From positions 59,118-123,117 of the forward strand of contig NZ_LZFW01000004.1 in assembly GCF_001676025.1 (NCBI RefSeq): a stretch of DNA of 64,000 nucleotides, read 5' to 3'. This DNA comes from Vibrio sp. UCD-FRSSP16_30 (GTDB lineage: Bacteria > Pseudomonadota > Gammaproteobacteria > Enterobacterales > Vibrionaceae). Shown in pieces: positions 41,784 through 51,188 of this stretch. A model generated the notes under the pieces. The model made no database searches, was not told the DNA's origin, and saw nothing but the letters and a program-made list of their open reading frames with translations. The number at the start of each line of letters is the position of its first letter. Position 1 is the first letter of the stretch. The position numbers and the translations under genes are program-made.

Positions 41784-42629
41784 ATGTGTGAACTGCTTGG
41801 CATGAGTGCAAATGTGCCAACAGATATCTGTTTTAGCTTTACCGGTCTAATTCAGCGTGGAGGCAATACAGGGCCTCATACTGATGGCTGGGGGATTACC
41901 TTTTATGAAGGGAAGGGCTTTCGCACCTTTAAAGATCCTAACCCAAGCTGCGATTCAAAAATTGCAGAGTTGGTACAAAGCTATCCTATTAAGAGCCGTG
42001 CAGTTATCAGCCATATTCGTCAGGCAAACCGTGGTGGGGTTAATTTAGAAAATACTCACCCGTTTACCCGAGAACTATGGGGCCGATACTGGACTTTTGC
42101 TCACAATGGGCAGTTGTCCGATTATCATGATTTAAAAACGGGTCGATACCGTTCGGTCGGAAAAACAGACAGTGAATTCTCCTTTTGTTGGATTTTACAA
42201 AAGCTAGAAGAAAAGTATCCTGAGCCGCCTCAAGATATGATGCCTGTTTTTGCATACCTAGTGACGTTATGTGATCAGCTGAAAAGCTATGGCGTATTTA
42301 ATATGCTGCTTTCAGATGGTGAATACGTGATGGCGTATTGTACTAATCATCTGTACTACATTACGCGCCGCGCTCCATTTGGCAAAGCAAGCTTGATTGA
42401 TGAAGATGTCACCATTAACTTCCAAGAAGAAACAACGCCTAATGATGTCGTTTCTGTTCTTGCGACACAGCCTTTAACAGATAATGAAACTTGGCACCGC
42501 TTAAAACCGGGGGAATTTACACTGTTTCAACATGGTGAATTGGTTGCGAGCAATTCAGATGCATTAGTTGATGTACCTTATGCTGCGCCAAAACCGGCGA
42601 GTCAGGCTCCGACCGAAGCACTTGAATAG
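41784..42629 (+). CDS. yafJ: Class II glutamine amidotransferase, YafJ family
   Basis: A 281-residue Ntn-hydrolase-type glutamine amidotransferase with the catalytic Cys at position 2 (MCELLGMSANVPTD). Conserved HTDGWGITFYEG, HIRQANRGGVNLENTHPF and FAHNGQLSDY follow. There is no second synthase domain, so the ammonia acceptor is unknown. It follows gmhA after 35 bases, an order shared with E. coli lpcA-yafJ, and ends at a shared terminator with purN. Confidence 0.92.
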   Translation: MCELLGMSANVPTDICFSFTGLIQRGGNTGPHTDGWGITFYEGKGFRTFKDPNPSCDSKIAELVQSYPIKSRAVISHIRQANRGGVNLENTHPFTRELWGRYWTFAHNGQLSDYHDLKTGRYRSVGKTDSEFSFCWILQKLEEKYPEPPQDMMPVFAYLVTLCDQLKSYGVFNMLLSDGEYVMAYCTNHLYYITRRAPFGKASLIDEDVTINFQEETTPNDVVSVLATQPLTDNETWHRLKPGEFTLFQHGELVASNSDALVDVPYAAPKPASQAPTEALE

Positions 42630-42653
42630 TAAAGTTAAAACAAATTGTTAGAC

Positions 42654-42688
42654 AAAAAAAAGCAGACTTTAAAAAGTCTGCTTTTTTA
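42654..42688. terminator. Bidirectional terminator between yafJ and purN
   Basis: A run of A residues, then AGCAGACTTT pairing with AAAGTCTGCT, then TTTTTT. The symmetry lets it end both convergent transcripts. Confidence 0.92.
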
Positions 42689-43276
42689 TTATGAGTCTTT
42701 CCAGAGTATCTCACCGGAGGCTATCTTTCGAATAACATCAGGATAGAGTTGATGTTCAGCTTTTTGTACTTTATTCATCAAGCTTTGCGCATCATCTTCT
42801 GCTGAGATGGGCACTTTTATTTGATCAATAATAGGACCGCTGTCTAACTCTGCTGTGACAAAATGTACTGTGCTGCCATGTTCACTATCACCAGCATCAA
42901 TTGCGCGTTGGTGAGTGTGCAGGCCGGGATACTTAGGCAAAAGAGAAGGGTGGATGTTGATCATCTTACCAAGGTAGTGTTCAACAAATTCTTCACTCAA
43001 AATTCTCATATAGCCTGCCAGTACAATTAAGTCTGGCTGATACTTATCAATTTGCTCAATTAAAGCCAAATCAAAGCTGAGCCTATCTGGAAAGCTAGTA
43101 TGAGATAATGCATGAGCAGGAATCGTCGCACTTTGTGCGCGCTCAAGGCCGAAGGCACTTTCTTTATTACTAAAGACCGCACAGATTTCAGCCTTGATAT
43201 CGCCGCTAGCACAAGCATCCATTATCGCTTGTAAATTGCTTCCATTCCCTGATACGAGAACGACGATTCTAGTCAT
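42689..43276 (-). CDS. purN: Phosphoribosylglycinamide formyltransferase 1
   Basis: PurN transfers the formyl group from 10-formyl-THF to GAR in purine synthesis. The 195 residues contain VLVSGNGSNLQAIMDA, the catalytic region AGYMRILSEEFVEHYLGKMINIHPSLLPKYPG and GSTVHFV with the active-site Asp following (AELDSGPII). It is slightly shorter at the C-terminus than E. coli PurN. It follows purM after two bases on the same transcript. Confidence 0.96.
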   Translation of the reverse strand: MTRIVVLVSGNGSNLQAIMDACASGDIKAEICAVFSNKESAFGLERAQSATIPAHALSHTSFPDRLSFDLALIEQIDKYQPDLIVLAGYMRILSEEFVEHYLGKMINIHPSLLPKYPGLHTHQRAIDAGDSEHGSTVHFVTAELDSGPIIDQIKVPISAEDDAQSLMNKVQKAEHQLYPDVIRKIASGEILWKDS

Positions 43277-43278
43277 AG

Positions 43279-44319
43279 TTAGCAGATCTCTACTTGCTCT
43301 TCTTCGCCATTTGCTTCAGCGATTTGACCAATAACCCAAGCGTTTTCGCTTTCTTCGATTAGAAGGTCAACAGCCGCTTGTGCTTGATCTTGAGGAAGTG
43401 CAACGATAAGGCCAACACCACAGTTAAATGTGCGGTACATTTCGCGAGTTTCAACGTTGCCGTTTTCTTGCAACCAGTTGAACACTGTTGGCCACTGCCA
43501 GCTGTTACCATCGATAACGGCTTTAGTACCTTCAGGAAGTACGCGAGGGATGTTTTCCCAGAAGCCACCGCCAGTGATATGAGAAATAGCATGAATGTCG
43601 TGCTTCTCAATCATTTTAAGCGCTGATTTGATGTAAATTTTTGTTGGTTGTAGCAAGTGCTCACCAAGTGGTTTGCCTTCTAGGTCTTGGTTTAGATCCG
43701 CTTGTGAAACTTCAAGGATCTTACGAACTAGAGAGTAACCATTAGAGTGTGGGCCACTTGAACCGACTGCGATTAGAGCGTCACCAGCAGCAACTTTAGT
43801 ACCATCGATGATGTCTTCTTTTTCTACAACACCAACACAGAAGCCAGCAACATCGTAGTCGTCGCCTTCGTACATGCCAGGCATTTCAGCAGTTTCGCCA
43901 CCGATTAATGAACAACCAGCTTGCACACAACCTTCAGCAATACCCGCCACAACGTCAGCTGCAGTTTCTACGTCAAGCTTCCCTGTTGCGTAGTAATCTA
44001 AGAAGAATAGAGGCTCGCCACCTTGAACGATAAGGTCATTCACACACATTGCAACTAAGTCGATGCCGATGGTGTCATGTTTTTTCATATCTAGAGCAAG
44101 GCGTAGTTTTGTACCAACGCCATCTGTACCCGAAACCAGTACTGGTTGCTTGTATTTGGTTGGCAATTCGCATAATGCACCAAAACCACCAATGCCACCC
44201 ATGACCTCTGGACGACGCGTGCGTTTTACAGCACCTTTAATTTTGTCAACCAGTGCGTTGCCAGCATCAATATCTACACCAGCATCTTTATAGCTCAGAG
44301 AAGGCTTGTTACTACTCAC
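43279..44319 (-). CDS. purM: Phosphoribosylformylglycinamidine cyclo-ligase
   Basis: PurM closes the imidazole ring to give AIR in purine synthesis. The 346 residues start [22 protein letters not shown] and include [47 protein letters not shown] and the C-terminal THITGGG-like [14 protein letters not shown]. It is the first gene of purMN, divergent from upp, with a PurR operator in the shared region. Confidence 0.97.
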   Translation of the reverse strand: MSSNKPSLSYKDAGVDIDAGNALVDKIKGAVKRTRRPEVMGGIGGFGALCELPTKYKQPVLVSGTDGVGTKLRLALDMKKHDTIGIDLVAMCVNDLIVQGGEPLFFLDYYATGKLDVETAADVVAGIAEGCVQAGCSLIGGETAEMPGMYEGDDYDVAGFCVGVVEKEDIIDGTKVAAGDALIAVGSSGPHSNGYSLVRKILEVSQADLNQDLEGKPLGEHLLQPTKIYIKSALKMIEKHDIHAISHITGGGFWENIPRVLPEGTKAVIDGNSWQWPTVFNWLQENGNVETREMYRTFNCGVGLIVALPQDQAQAAVDLLIEESENAWVIGQIAEANGEEEQVEIC

Positions 44320-44388
44320 GGGAAATTCCTCGTTTAGAAAAGTTAGGGAAGAAAAATCGGCGCTATTCTAACAAGGGATAATCCACAA

Positions 44389-44406
44389 TAGCAAACGTTT
44401 GCGTGG
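44389..44406. promoter_or_regulatory. PurR operator upstream of purMN
   Basis: GCAAACGTTTGC forms a perfect palindrome within ATAGCAAACGTTTGCGTGG and matches the core ACGCAAACGTTTGCGT of PurR boxes. It sits 70 bases before the purM start, so guanine- or hypoxanthine-bound PurR probably represses purMN. A TATAAT -10 box for upp is at 44584-44589. The rest of 44320-44623 is AT-rich promoter spacer. Confidence 0.85.
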
Positions 44407-44623
44407 ATATTTATGTTAGTTGCCGATTTCTGCCTATCATAGGGCAGCTAAATTGTACCCAAATTGAACAATTAAAAATAGATCAATGCCTTGTATAGGC
44501 ACTAATAGCCTGAGATATAAATGCAAATCCTTTTAATTAGCTAGTAAATTTAGTGTCGCTCGTAACTTGGGACTGTTTGGGTATATAATTCGTTGGTTTG
44601 TTGATTTTTGATTGGAGAAAGAT

Positions 44624-45250
44624 ATGAGAGTTGTTGAAGTAAAGCACCCACTTGTAAAACATAAACTAGGTTTAATGCGCGAGGGCGACATCAGCACTAA
44701 GCGTTTTAGAGAATTAGCAACAGAAGTGGGTAGCTTACTGACTTATGAAGCGACAGCTGATTTCGAAACAGAGCGTGTCACTATCAAAGGATGGGACGGC
44801 GATGTTGAAGTTGACCAAATCAAAGGTAAAAAAGTTACGGTAGTACCAATCTTGCGTGCAGGTCTTGGCATGATGGACGGCGTTCTAGAGCATATGCCTA
44901 GTGCTAAAATCAGTGTGGTTGGTATCTATCGTGATGAAGAAACACTAGAGCCAGTACCTTACTTTAACAAGTTAGCGTCTTGCATTGACGAGCGTATTGC
45001 TTTGGTTGTTGATCCAATGCTTGCAACTGGCGGTTCTATGATTGCAACAATCGATCTATTAAAAGAGCAAGGTTGTAAAACAATTAAAGCCTTGGTACTT
45101 GTTGCCGCTCCTGAAGGTATTGAAGCTTTAGAAAAAGCGCATCCAGATATCGAGCTTTACACCGCCGCTATTGATGAGTGCTTAAATGACAAAGGTTACA
45201 TTGTTCCAGGTCTTGGTGACGCTGGTGACAAAATCTTTGGTACTAAGTAG
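44624..45250 (+). CDS. upp: Uracil phosphoribosyltransferase
   Basis: Upp salvages uracil to UMP using PRPP. From the ATG at 44624 behind GGAGAAAG it is 208 residues. Motifs are [31 protein letters not shown], the PRPP loop [20 protein letters not shown] and the uracil-binding [18 protein letters not shown] reading from 44612 adds four residues. No uraA permease gene follows, unlike in E. coli; a terminator comes first. Confidence 0.96.
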   Translation: MRVVEVKHPLVKHKLGLMREGDISTKRFRELATEVGSLLTYEATADFETERVTIKGWDGDVEVDQIKGKKVTVVPILRAGLGMMDGVLEHMPSAKISVVGIYRDEETLEPVPYFNKLASCIDERIALVVDPMLATGGSMIATIDLLKEQGCKTIKALVLVAAPEGIEALEKAHPDIELYTAAIDECLNDKGYIVPGLGDAGDKIFGTK

Positions 45251-45260
45251 TTATTGAGAT

Positions 45261-45310
45261 AAAACCGACAACTAGAGCATTTTTAAATGGGCTCTACTTG
45301 TCGGTTTTAG
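45261..45310 (+). terminator. Terminator after upp
   Basis: AAAACCGACAA and CTAGAGC pair with the mirrored downstream halves (GCTCTA and TTGTCGGTTTT) around an AT-rich loop, ending in TTTT. Confidence 0.82.
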
Positions 45311-45357
45311 TATCTTTGCTTATTATTTTCTAACTACTTCATAATATTGAGTAATTT

Positions 45358-46581
45358 ATGCGATTTTTAGCTTGTTTACTTGTGACGATAACGTCTTTTT
45401 CTGCCTTTGCAGTCACGAAAGTGAATGTATTTGACACCCAAGCTGTGGTTATTGAACAGCAAGATGGTGCTAAACATAGCGGCGAAGAATTAGCGCGTCG
45501 CGAAGGAATGAGAGACGTTATAGTTAAAGCTACTGGGGACTCAGCATCTTTGGATAATGCCGTAATCAAAAAGGCCATTACTCAAAGCAGTCGTTTTTTG
45601 TCCACCATAACGCCATCGCAAAAGAATGGGCAACCTATCTTAAAGATGTCGTTTAACCCAAAACAGATTCAATCTTTACTGGCTCAAGCCAATCTTCCTT
45701 ATTGGCCTGATGAGCGTGCTCGCTTGTTGGTGTGGATTGTTGAAGATAATGGATATGATCGCACCATCAGTTGGGAGCAGTCAGAAAGAACATCCGTTGC
45801 TAATCTTCGCTATGTAGCAGGAAAAAAAGGCTTACCAATTATTGTACCTGTGGGCGATATTGATGATGTGACTAGCATTAAGCCGACAGAGCTATGGGGC
45901 GGTTTTACTAAGCAAATATCACAAAGTAGCCATCGTTATAATGTGGATGCGGTTGTGGTGGCTCGAATCACCCGCAACGGTAAACATCAAAACCTAAGAT
46001 GGACTTTGTATGATGATAAGCCGCAATTTATTGCAGATGCTTCTTTAAATGCCGTAACGGGTAACGCTTCTGGTACTAATAAGCAGATTACAGAATCGCT
46101 AGTGGCAGAGCTGGGTCGTTATTACGCCAACAAAAGCTCAGCTAAAGCCAGTGGTGAGATTTCATCTTCAATCACGGTCAAATTCAGTGGTGTTAATGCG
46201 GCTACATCGTATTTTAATATTGAACGCATGCTAGAGAATTTATCCAGTGTTGCATCTGTTGAGCTAAGCCACGTTGTGGGTGCCGAAGTCGATTTCCAAG
46301 TGAACTTAATTACAGATAAAGCCGACTTTGAACGCCAGCTATTACGCAGCAATAAAGTGAGTAAAGCAAAAGTGGTTGCTGCGCCAGTTACTCCAGTTGC
46401 ACCTGTGGCGAGCGAAACACAAACGCCAGATACTCAAGGTACAGCTATTCAAGGTACAGATACTCAAGATGCGGGTTCTCTCAAGGATTCAGCGCCTGCA
46501 ACAACTGCACCTGTTGTCGCCGAGCCAACGCAACCACAAGAAGCGACAGAGCAAGCTTTAGACTATGAATGGCACTCTTAA
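45358..46581 (+). CDS. DUF2066 family periplasmic protein
   Basis: A 407-residue exported protein of the DUF2066 family, common in Vibrio and Shewanella. The signal peptide is residues 1-18 (LLVTITSFSAFA). The conserved core (about 20-330) includes ARREGMRDVIVKATGDS and YWPDERARLLVWIVEDNGYDR. The last 60 residues are low-complexity Thr/Gln/Ala/Pro, with a 15-nt tandem repeat coding QGTAI/QGTDT. Function is unknown. Confidence 0.82.
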   Translation: MRFLACLLVTITSFSAFAVTKVNVFDTQAVVIEQQDGAKHSGEELARREGMRDVIVKATGDSASLDNAVIKKAITQSSRFLSTITPSQKNGQPILKMSFNPKQIQSLLAQANLPYWPDERARLLVWIVEDNGYDRTISWEQSERTSVANLRYVAGKKGLPIIVPVGDIDDVTSIKPTELWGGFTKQISQSSHRYNVDAVVVARITRNGKHQNLRWTLYDDKPQFIADASLNAVTGNASGTNKQITESLVAELGRYYANKSSAKASGEISSSITVKFSGVNAATSYFNIERMLENLSSVASVELSHVVGAEVDFQVNLITDKADFERQLLRSNKVSKAKVVAAPVTPVAPVASETQTPDTQGTAIQGTDTQDAGSLKDSAPATTAPVVAEPTQPQEATEQALDYEWHS

Positions 46582-46617
46582 CTTAAGCCATTGATAATGT
46601 AAATTAGTCATAGAGAC

Positions 46618-46659
46618 AAAAACGCCCCTGCACTTATTGAAAAGTGCAGGGGCGTTTTA
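46618..46659. terminator. Bidirectional terminator between DUF2066 and DUF2069 genes
   Basis: AAACGCCCCTGCACTT pairs perfectly with AAGTGCAGGGGCGTTT around a 6-nt loop, with A- and T-runs on the two sides. Confidence 0.92.
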
Positions 46660-46687
46660 TTATAAACTACACCAACGCATTTAAAAC

Positions 46688-47122
46688 CTAGCGGCTAAAG
46701 CGCTGTTGCTCTTCTTGTTTATATTCTGATAGCTTCTTTAGCTTTAATCCTAACTCGCGTCCTCTCTGGCGGCTATAAACCGTATTACCAACAAAGGCGA
46801 TACTAGTAATGACCAGTTCAATAATCGCTAATGTTCTTTCTCCTTCATCGATGTATACCAATGTTAAAGAATGCAGAAAGTAGAGCAATAAGATGAAGTT
46901 TGCCCAAGCAAAGGTGTAAGGCTTTTGCGCCACGATGCCTTTGATAGGAAAGAGCAGTGGCAAAGTCCAAGCAATGGTTAAAAACCAAGGACTGAACTCT
47001 GCTGGTGGAGAGATAACGCTGTGCCACAATAAGACCCAAACTAGCAATGAGAAATGCCCAATTTGAGCAACTCGTAGCCATCGTTTGGTATTGGGAGCCA
47101 TTGCTAGAGGATCTGATGACAT
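46688..47122 (-). CDS. DUF2069 family inner-membrane protein
   Basis: A 144-residue protein with four predicted membrane helices (about 20-40, 46-62, 71-90, 98-116) and a basic cytoplasmic tail. Features such as WTLPLLFPIKGIVAQKPYTFAWANFILLLYFLHSL are typical of DUF2069. Function is unknown. Its start codon overlaps the end of the ArsC-like gene at base 47122, so the two are translationally coupled. Confidence 0.85.
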   Translation of the reverse strand: MSSDPLAMAPNTKRWLRVAQIGHFSLLVWVLLWHSVISPPAEFSPWFLTIAWTLPLLFPIKGIVAQKPYTFAWANFILLLYFLHSLTLVYIDEGERTLAIIELVITSIAFVGNTVYSRQRGRELGLKLKKLSEYKQEEQQRFSR

Positions 47123-47472
47123 TATAGGATCTCTAATACCTGCTCAGGTGGACGGCCGTGTCTTGCTTTGCCATTAGCCACAACAATAGGGCGCTCAATA
47201 AGCTTACGGTTCTCTAACATCGCTTCAAATAACGCTTGGTTAGTCAAAGAGTCATCAGCAAGGTTCAGCTCTTTGTAGATGTCTTCTTTAGTGCGCATCA
47301 TTGCTCGTACATCGGTAAGTTCTAACTGAGAGTAAAGGGTGTTGAGTGAATCAACAGTTAGGTCTTCTTCAAGATAAAGTACGACTTCTGGCGCAATCCC
47401 TTTTTCTTCTAATAGTGCTAATGTTTCTCTGCTTTTTGAGCATCGAGGATTATGATAAATGACAACAGACAT
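47122..47472 (-). CDS. arsC: ArsC family (glutaredoxin-type) reductase, YfgD-like
   Basis: A 116-residue thioredoxin-fold protein of the ArsC/Spx family. The catalytic Cys is in YHNPRCSKSRETLALLE, and RPIVVANGKARHGRPPEQVLEIL closes the protein. In the family it reduces arsenate with glutaredoxin, but no other ars genes are here. Its place next to bepA matches E. coli yfgD, so a housekeeping role is as likely as arsenic resistance. Confidence 0.88.
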   Translation of the reverse strand: MSVVIYHNPRCSKSRETLALLEEKGIAPEVVLYLEEDLTVDSLNTLYSQLELTDVRAMMRTKEDIYKELNLADDSLTNQALFEAMLENRKLIERPIVVANGKARHGRPPEQVLEIL

Positions 47473-47483
47473 GACATTTCCTT

Positions 47484-48968
47484 TTAGTTTTGTAGCGCCA
47501 TAAATTGGTCGCGTTGTTGTAATAGTTGGTCAATTCGCGCATCGAAGCGAGCTTGTTGTAAGCTGCCAAGATCCGAAAGTTGCGCTGCTTGAGTAAAGCT
47601 TTGAATTGCACGGTTCCAGTTGGCACTTAGTGCATACTGTTCGCCTCGCGCTGCTACTTCATTTGCTGGGTCACTTAGATTAGCACTGGCTTTGCTCAGA
47701 AGGTGCCAGCCATTGCTATCGTCAGGATTGGCATGAGTGTATCTCTGAAGTAGTCGCGCCGCCTCACTGTTTTTGTCAGACTCAATTAAAACATTTGCAA
47801 GGTTAATAAGGAGTGTTGGATTACTAGGTTTTACTTTTAGTGCGTTTTCTAACATCGATTGCGCCTTTGCCGGTGTTTTCTTGGCAATATAAAGGTCTGA
47901 TAACGCATCTAATATGAAATTACTGTGTGGTTGCTGTTTTTGTAATGCCAGCAGTAGCTTTTCGGCTTGGTCTAATTTTTTACTATCTAAATACACCAAA
48001 GCTTGGCCATATTGATAGGCCGGTTTTATCGTATTGGAAGATTTCTTTTCTTTTCGCTGCAACCAATCCATCGCCGCATCACTATTAATGCCTACATAGC
48101 GAGCCACAATACGAGCTTTTGCCATGTGGAAGGCAAGTGAAGGCGGAACCGCTTTAGCCGGATAAGCATCGGCTCTGGCTCGGGTATCGGTAATTCGATC
48201 TTCTGGTAATGGGTGAGTCAGTAACATCGGTGGCGGTTTGCTAGCATAGCGGTACTCATCGGCTAAACGGCCAAAGAAATGCGGCATTGCATGAGGATCA
48301 AAGCCTGTTTTGATTAGAGTACGCATGCCAACTCGGTCGGCTTCTTTTTCATTACTACGTGTATAATTGATTGCGCTTTGCATTGCGCCCGCTTGGGTTG
48401 CGGTAAGGGCGGCAATTCCAGCCTCTGGCGCGGCAATGGCTAATAATATTGAGCCTGCCAATGCGGCTAAAGTTACCGGAGTTTTACGCGCTTCATCTTC
48501 CATACGGCGAGCTAAATGTCGCTGGGTAACGTGCGCAATTTCGTGGGCAACAACCGAAGCCAGCTCCCCTTCAGAATTTGCGTGCAAAAATAGACCTGTA
48601 TGCAGCGCTACGTGACCACCAAAAAAGGCGAATGCATTAATGTTTCGTTCTCGAATCAAGAAAAAAGTGAACGGTGTTTTTACATCTTCAGAATTTGCCA
48701 CAAGGCGATAACCTAAGCCTGAAACATATTCAGATAAAACAGGATCGCTGAGTATTGGTTGGCTAGCTCTAAGGATGCGCATATAGGCATCGCCGTAATG
48801 TTGTTCTTGAGCAATAGTTAGCGTAGCACCTGCTGTAGTCCCTATATCGGGCAGGTCAGAAGCATTAGCAATGCTTACAGCACTCACCGACAATACCGCA
48901 CCGAGCAGTATGGCTTTGAGTCGCTTTGTTGCGAACAGCGTTTGGCGTTTTACAGTAAAAGCATTCAT
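47484..48968 (-). CDS. bepA: Periplasmic metalloprotease/chaperone BepA
   Basis: BepA (YfgC) assists LptD assembly and degrades misassembled outer-membrane proteins. The 494 residues have a signal peptide (1-36), an M48 domain with HEIAH at residues 142-146 and the downstream Glu in NEKEADRVGM, and a C-terminal TPR solenoid from about 300. It works with the BAM complex (BamA at 18864, BamC at 62641). Confidence 0.94.
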   Translation of the reverse strand: MNAFTVKRQTLFATKRLKAILLGAVLSVSAVSIANASDLPDIGTTAGATLTIAQEQHYGDAYMRILRASQPILSDPVLSEYVSGLGYRLVANSEDVKTPFTFFLIRERNINAFAFFGGHVALHTGLFLHANSEGELASVVAHEIAHVTQRHLARRMEDEARKTPVTLAALAGSILLAIAAPEAGIAALTATQAGAMQSAINYTRSNEKEADRVGMRTLIKTGFDPHAMPHFFGRLADEYRYASKPPPMLLTHPLPEDRITDTRARADAYPAKAVPPSLAFHMAKARIVARYVGINSDAAMDWLQRKEKKSSNTIKPAYQYGQALVYLDSKKLDQAEKLLLALQKQQPHSNFILDALSDLYIAKKTPAKAQSMLENALKVKPSNPTLLINLANVLIESDKNSEAARLLQRYTHANPDDSNGWHLLSKASANLSDPANEVAARGEQYALSANWNRAIQSFTQAAQLSDLGSLQQARFDARIDQLLQQRDQFMALQN

Positions 48969-49171
48969 TGTCTAATTAACGTGAGATCCTGTTTCCGTTA
49001 TATGAGGGTTATACAGTGATAAGACCCTATCGAGTCCATTTGGTTTCTTGATTAGAACAAAATGATACTTGTTAACAAATTAGCTACTAGGTTAACACGG
49101 GATAAAGGTGGTTTTGAACTAAAAAAGATTTACAATAGATGCATTTAGAATAAATAGAACTCGCTCTTACT

Positions 49172-49429
49172 ATGCTTAATGACTCCACTGTGCCTAGCCA
49201 ACCTGCTAGACCCAGCGAAATAATTGATCTTACCCAAGAGCGTTGCCCAATGAGCTTATTACTAGCTAAGCGTGCCAGTCGAGCATTAAAAGTATCTCAG
49301 AGCTTAACTTTTATTGTTAGGGATGTCGCTTCCGTGAACGATATGCAGTCCTATTTTACGTGTCACGAAATGCTCGTGGAGGCTCGCAAAGCTTCTGACT
49401 ATTATTACTTAACCATAACCAAAGAGTAG
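49172..49429 (+). CDS. TusA/SirA-family sulfur-carrier-like protein
   Basis: An 85-residue protein with the TusA-fold signature IIDLTQERCPMSLLLAKRA. The conserved Cys25-Pro26 pair is where TusA carries persulfide sulfur. The spacing and the C-terminal strand YYYLTITKE fit YedF-like members. A role in sulfur transfer is inferred from the family only. It is four bases before perM and probably cotranscribed. Confidence 0.82.
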   Translation: MLNDSTVPSQPARPSEIIDLTQERCPMSLLLAKRASRALKVSQSLTFIVRDVASVNDMQSYFTCHEMLVEARKASDYYYLTITKE

Positions 49430-49433
49430 TTCT

Positions 49434-50498
49434 ATGCTTGATATGATGAAGCAGTGGTATAAACGCCGATTCTCAGATCCTCATGCGGTGAGTCTAGCTG
49501 TCATTATAATATTTGGTTTCATTACCATTTACTTTTTCGGACACCTTATTGCTCCACTTTTAGTCGCAATTGTTTTGGCCTATCTGTTGGAGTGGCCAGT
49601 GGTAAAATTAAATCGACTTGGTCTACCAAGGACGTTATCGGTGATCATCGTGTTACTGCTATTTGTCGGCTTGGTTTTAATCGCATTTATTGGCATTGTT
49701 CCGACCATCTGGCAACAGATCGGTAACTTGGTTAATGATGTGCCTAAAATGTACCTAGAGCTACAAAGCTACATTAATAGCATTCCAGAACGTTACCCTG
49801 AATTTGCCACCGTAACCAACATCGAATTTATGTTTGTCGATTTTAAAAATAAATTTGTTGGCTTGGGTGAAAGCGTATTAAAAGGCTCTTTGGCTTCAAT
49901 TATTAGCCTTGCAACGTTAGGGGTATATCTGATTTTAGTGCCACTGCTGATCTTCTTCTTGTTGAAAGATAAAGAGCAGATGCTAGGTATGTTAGGAGGC
50001 ATTTTGCCTAAAAACAGAAACCTAGCCCATCAAGTATGGAATGAAATGAACGGCCAAATCTCTAACTATATTCGCGGTAAAGTGCTTGAGATATTGATAG
50101 TCGGTGGTATCAGTTATATTACCTTTATCATTTTAGATCTGCGCTATTCAGCCTTACTTGCGGTCGCAGTAGGTCTTTCAGTATTGATTCCATACATAGG
50201 CGCCGCTGCGGTGACCGTGCCAGTGGCTATCGTCGGATTATTCCAATGGGGTTTAACACCACCGTTCTATTACCTAATGATTGCCTACGCCATTATTCAA
50301 ACCTTAGACGGTAACGTTTTAGTACCAGTGCTGTTTTCTGAGGCAGTAAACCTGCACCCTGTAGCAATTATTATTTCAGTATTGGTATTTGGTGGCTTAT
50401 GGGGTTTCTGGGGGATCTTCTTTGCCATTCCTTTGGCAACGCTAGTGAAAGCGGTAGTCAACGCAATTAACCATCCAGAGTTAGACGCCTCCCGATAA
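49434..50498 (+). CDS. perM: AI-2E/PerM family membrane transporter
   Basis: A 354-residue integral membrane protein with about seven to eight helices, of the AI-2E exporter/PerM superfamily. Motifs include LIAPLLVAIVLAYLLEWPV, LGVYLILVPLLIFFLLKDKEQML and AVGLSVLIPYIGAAAVTVPVAIVGLFQWG. The substrate is unproven for PerM. In E. coli perM also lies beside bepA/arsC-like genes and near bcp. The next gene rightward should have been intact bcp, which is interrupted here. Confidence 0.9.
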   Translation: MLDMMKQWYKRRFSDPHAVSLAVIIIFGFITIYFFGHLIAPLLVAIVLAYLLEWPVVKLNRLGLPRTLSVIIVLLLFVGLVLIAFIGIVPTIWQQIGNLVNDVPKMYLELQSYINSIPERYPEFATVTNIEFMFVDFKNKFVGLGESVLKGSLASIISLATLGVYLILVPLLIFFLLKDKEQMLGMLGGILPKNRNLAHQVWNEMNGQISNYIRGKVLEILIVGGISYITFIILDLRYSALLAVAVGLSVLIPYIGAAAVTVPVAIVGLFQWGLTPPFYYLMIAYAIIQTLDGNVLVPVLFSEAVNLHPVAIIISVLVFGGLWGFWGIFFAIPLATLVKAVVNAINHPELDASR

Positions 50499-50514
50499 TC
50501 AACTGCACAAATAA

Positions 50515-50556
50515 CAAAGCCAGTCATGTTCTATATGAATATGACTGGCTTTTTGT
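50515..50556. terminator. Terminator after perM
   Basis: AAAGCCAGTCAT pairs with ATGACTGGCTTT around a 15-nt loop, followed by TTGTTTTT. Confidence 0.9.
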
Positions 50557-50645
50557 TTTTGTATCTAGTTACTCATTCGCTTTAAATCATTTTAAGGAGG
50601 CAGGCACAGATTCATTATCTCTACCTACCACCATGACTTAATGGT

Positions 50646-50806
50646 CTACTTGCTATTCAAATAATCCAAAACCACTTCATGGTGAGTTTTCGTTTTGAAC
50701 TTGTTGAATACGTGTTCAATGACACCTTCTTCGTTAATTAGGAAGCTGATGCGGTGCAGGCCATCGTAGGTTTTTCCCATGTAGATGTACCCTTGGAAAT
50801 TTTTTC
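50646..50806 (-). pseudogene. bcp: 3' fragment of the resident bcp gene
   Basis: Read on the minus strand this codes MGKTYDGLHRISFLINEEG and ends with a NKFKTK-HHEVVLDYLNSK tail and TAG stop: about 50 residues, the last third of a bacterioferritin-comigratory-protein peroxiredoxin. There is no start codon or catalytic Cys. The missing 5' two thirds lies at 60594-60921, with matching orientation and reading frame sense. The break is in an A-rich stretch near 50798-50806. Confidence 0.9.
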
Positions 50807-50895
50807 AGACTCAACTTCTGACAATTTATAATAAACTCTATCTTTAACAGTGAGTTAGGTTAATAATTTCTCTTACTGAACCTCAATTATAGCGG

Positions 50896-51033
50896 TTGTC
50901 ATATTTTTTGTAAATCGGGCTGATTTTGACGCTTTTCCAAGCGTAAACTTGTCATAAAAACTAAGGTGTTGCTATAGGTTGATAGTCATTACGATGGGAG
51001 CGCTTGGTGATCACACACATATACACTTGTCAT
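50896..51033 (+). repeat. Left-end TTGTCAT repeats of the element (candidate integrase arm sites)
   Basis: Three direct copies of TTGTCAT at 50896-50902, 50949-50955 and 51027-51033, in the same orientation as two copies near the right end. A related TTGTCA in inverse sense lies near 50816. The region 50807-51188 holds no gene I can support; it is the element's left end plus downstream sequence of the MocR-type gene. Confidence 0.5.
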
Positions 51034-51188
51034 CCAACTCACTTTTGGACAGAAACGAGTTGAGTGCTCCAGCCTAAATCCACCCATCGGATAACTTCAA
51101 GTATCCTAAGACTGCCTTTGCTGGCAGTGCTCGATTTGCGAGGATCTAAACTAAAGCTTTTTAATACTGTTTAATAAAGCCGCGAAGA

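Noticed and set aside
47122..47472. An arsenic-resistance operon
   Set aside because: Only an ArsC-like gene is present, in the conserved yfgD position beside bepA, with no arsR, arsB or arsenite pump nearby.
50807..51188. A small gene at the left end of the element
   Set aside because: No frame longer than about 40 codons with a plausible start and ribosome site was seen; the sequence looks like att-end and non-coding DNA.
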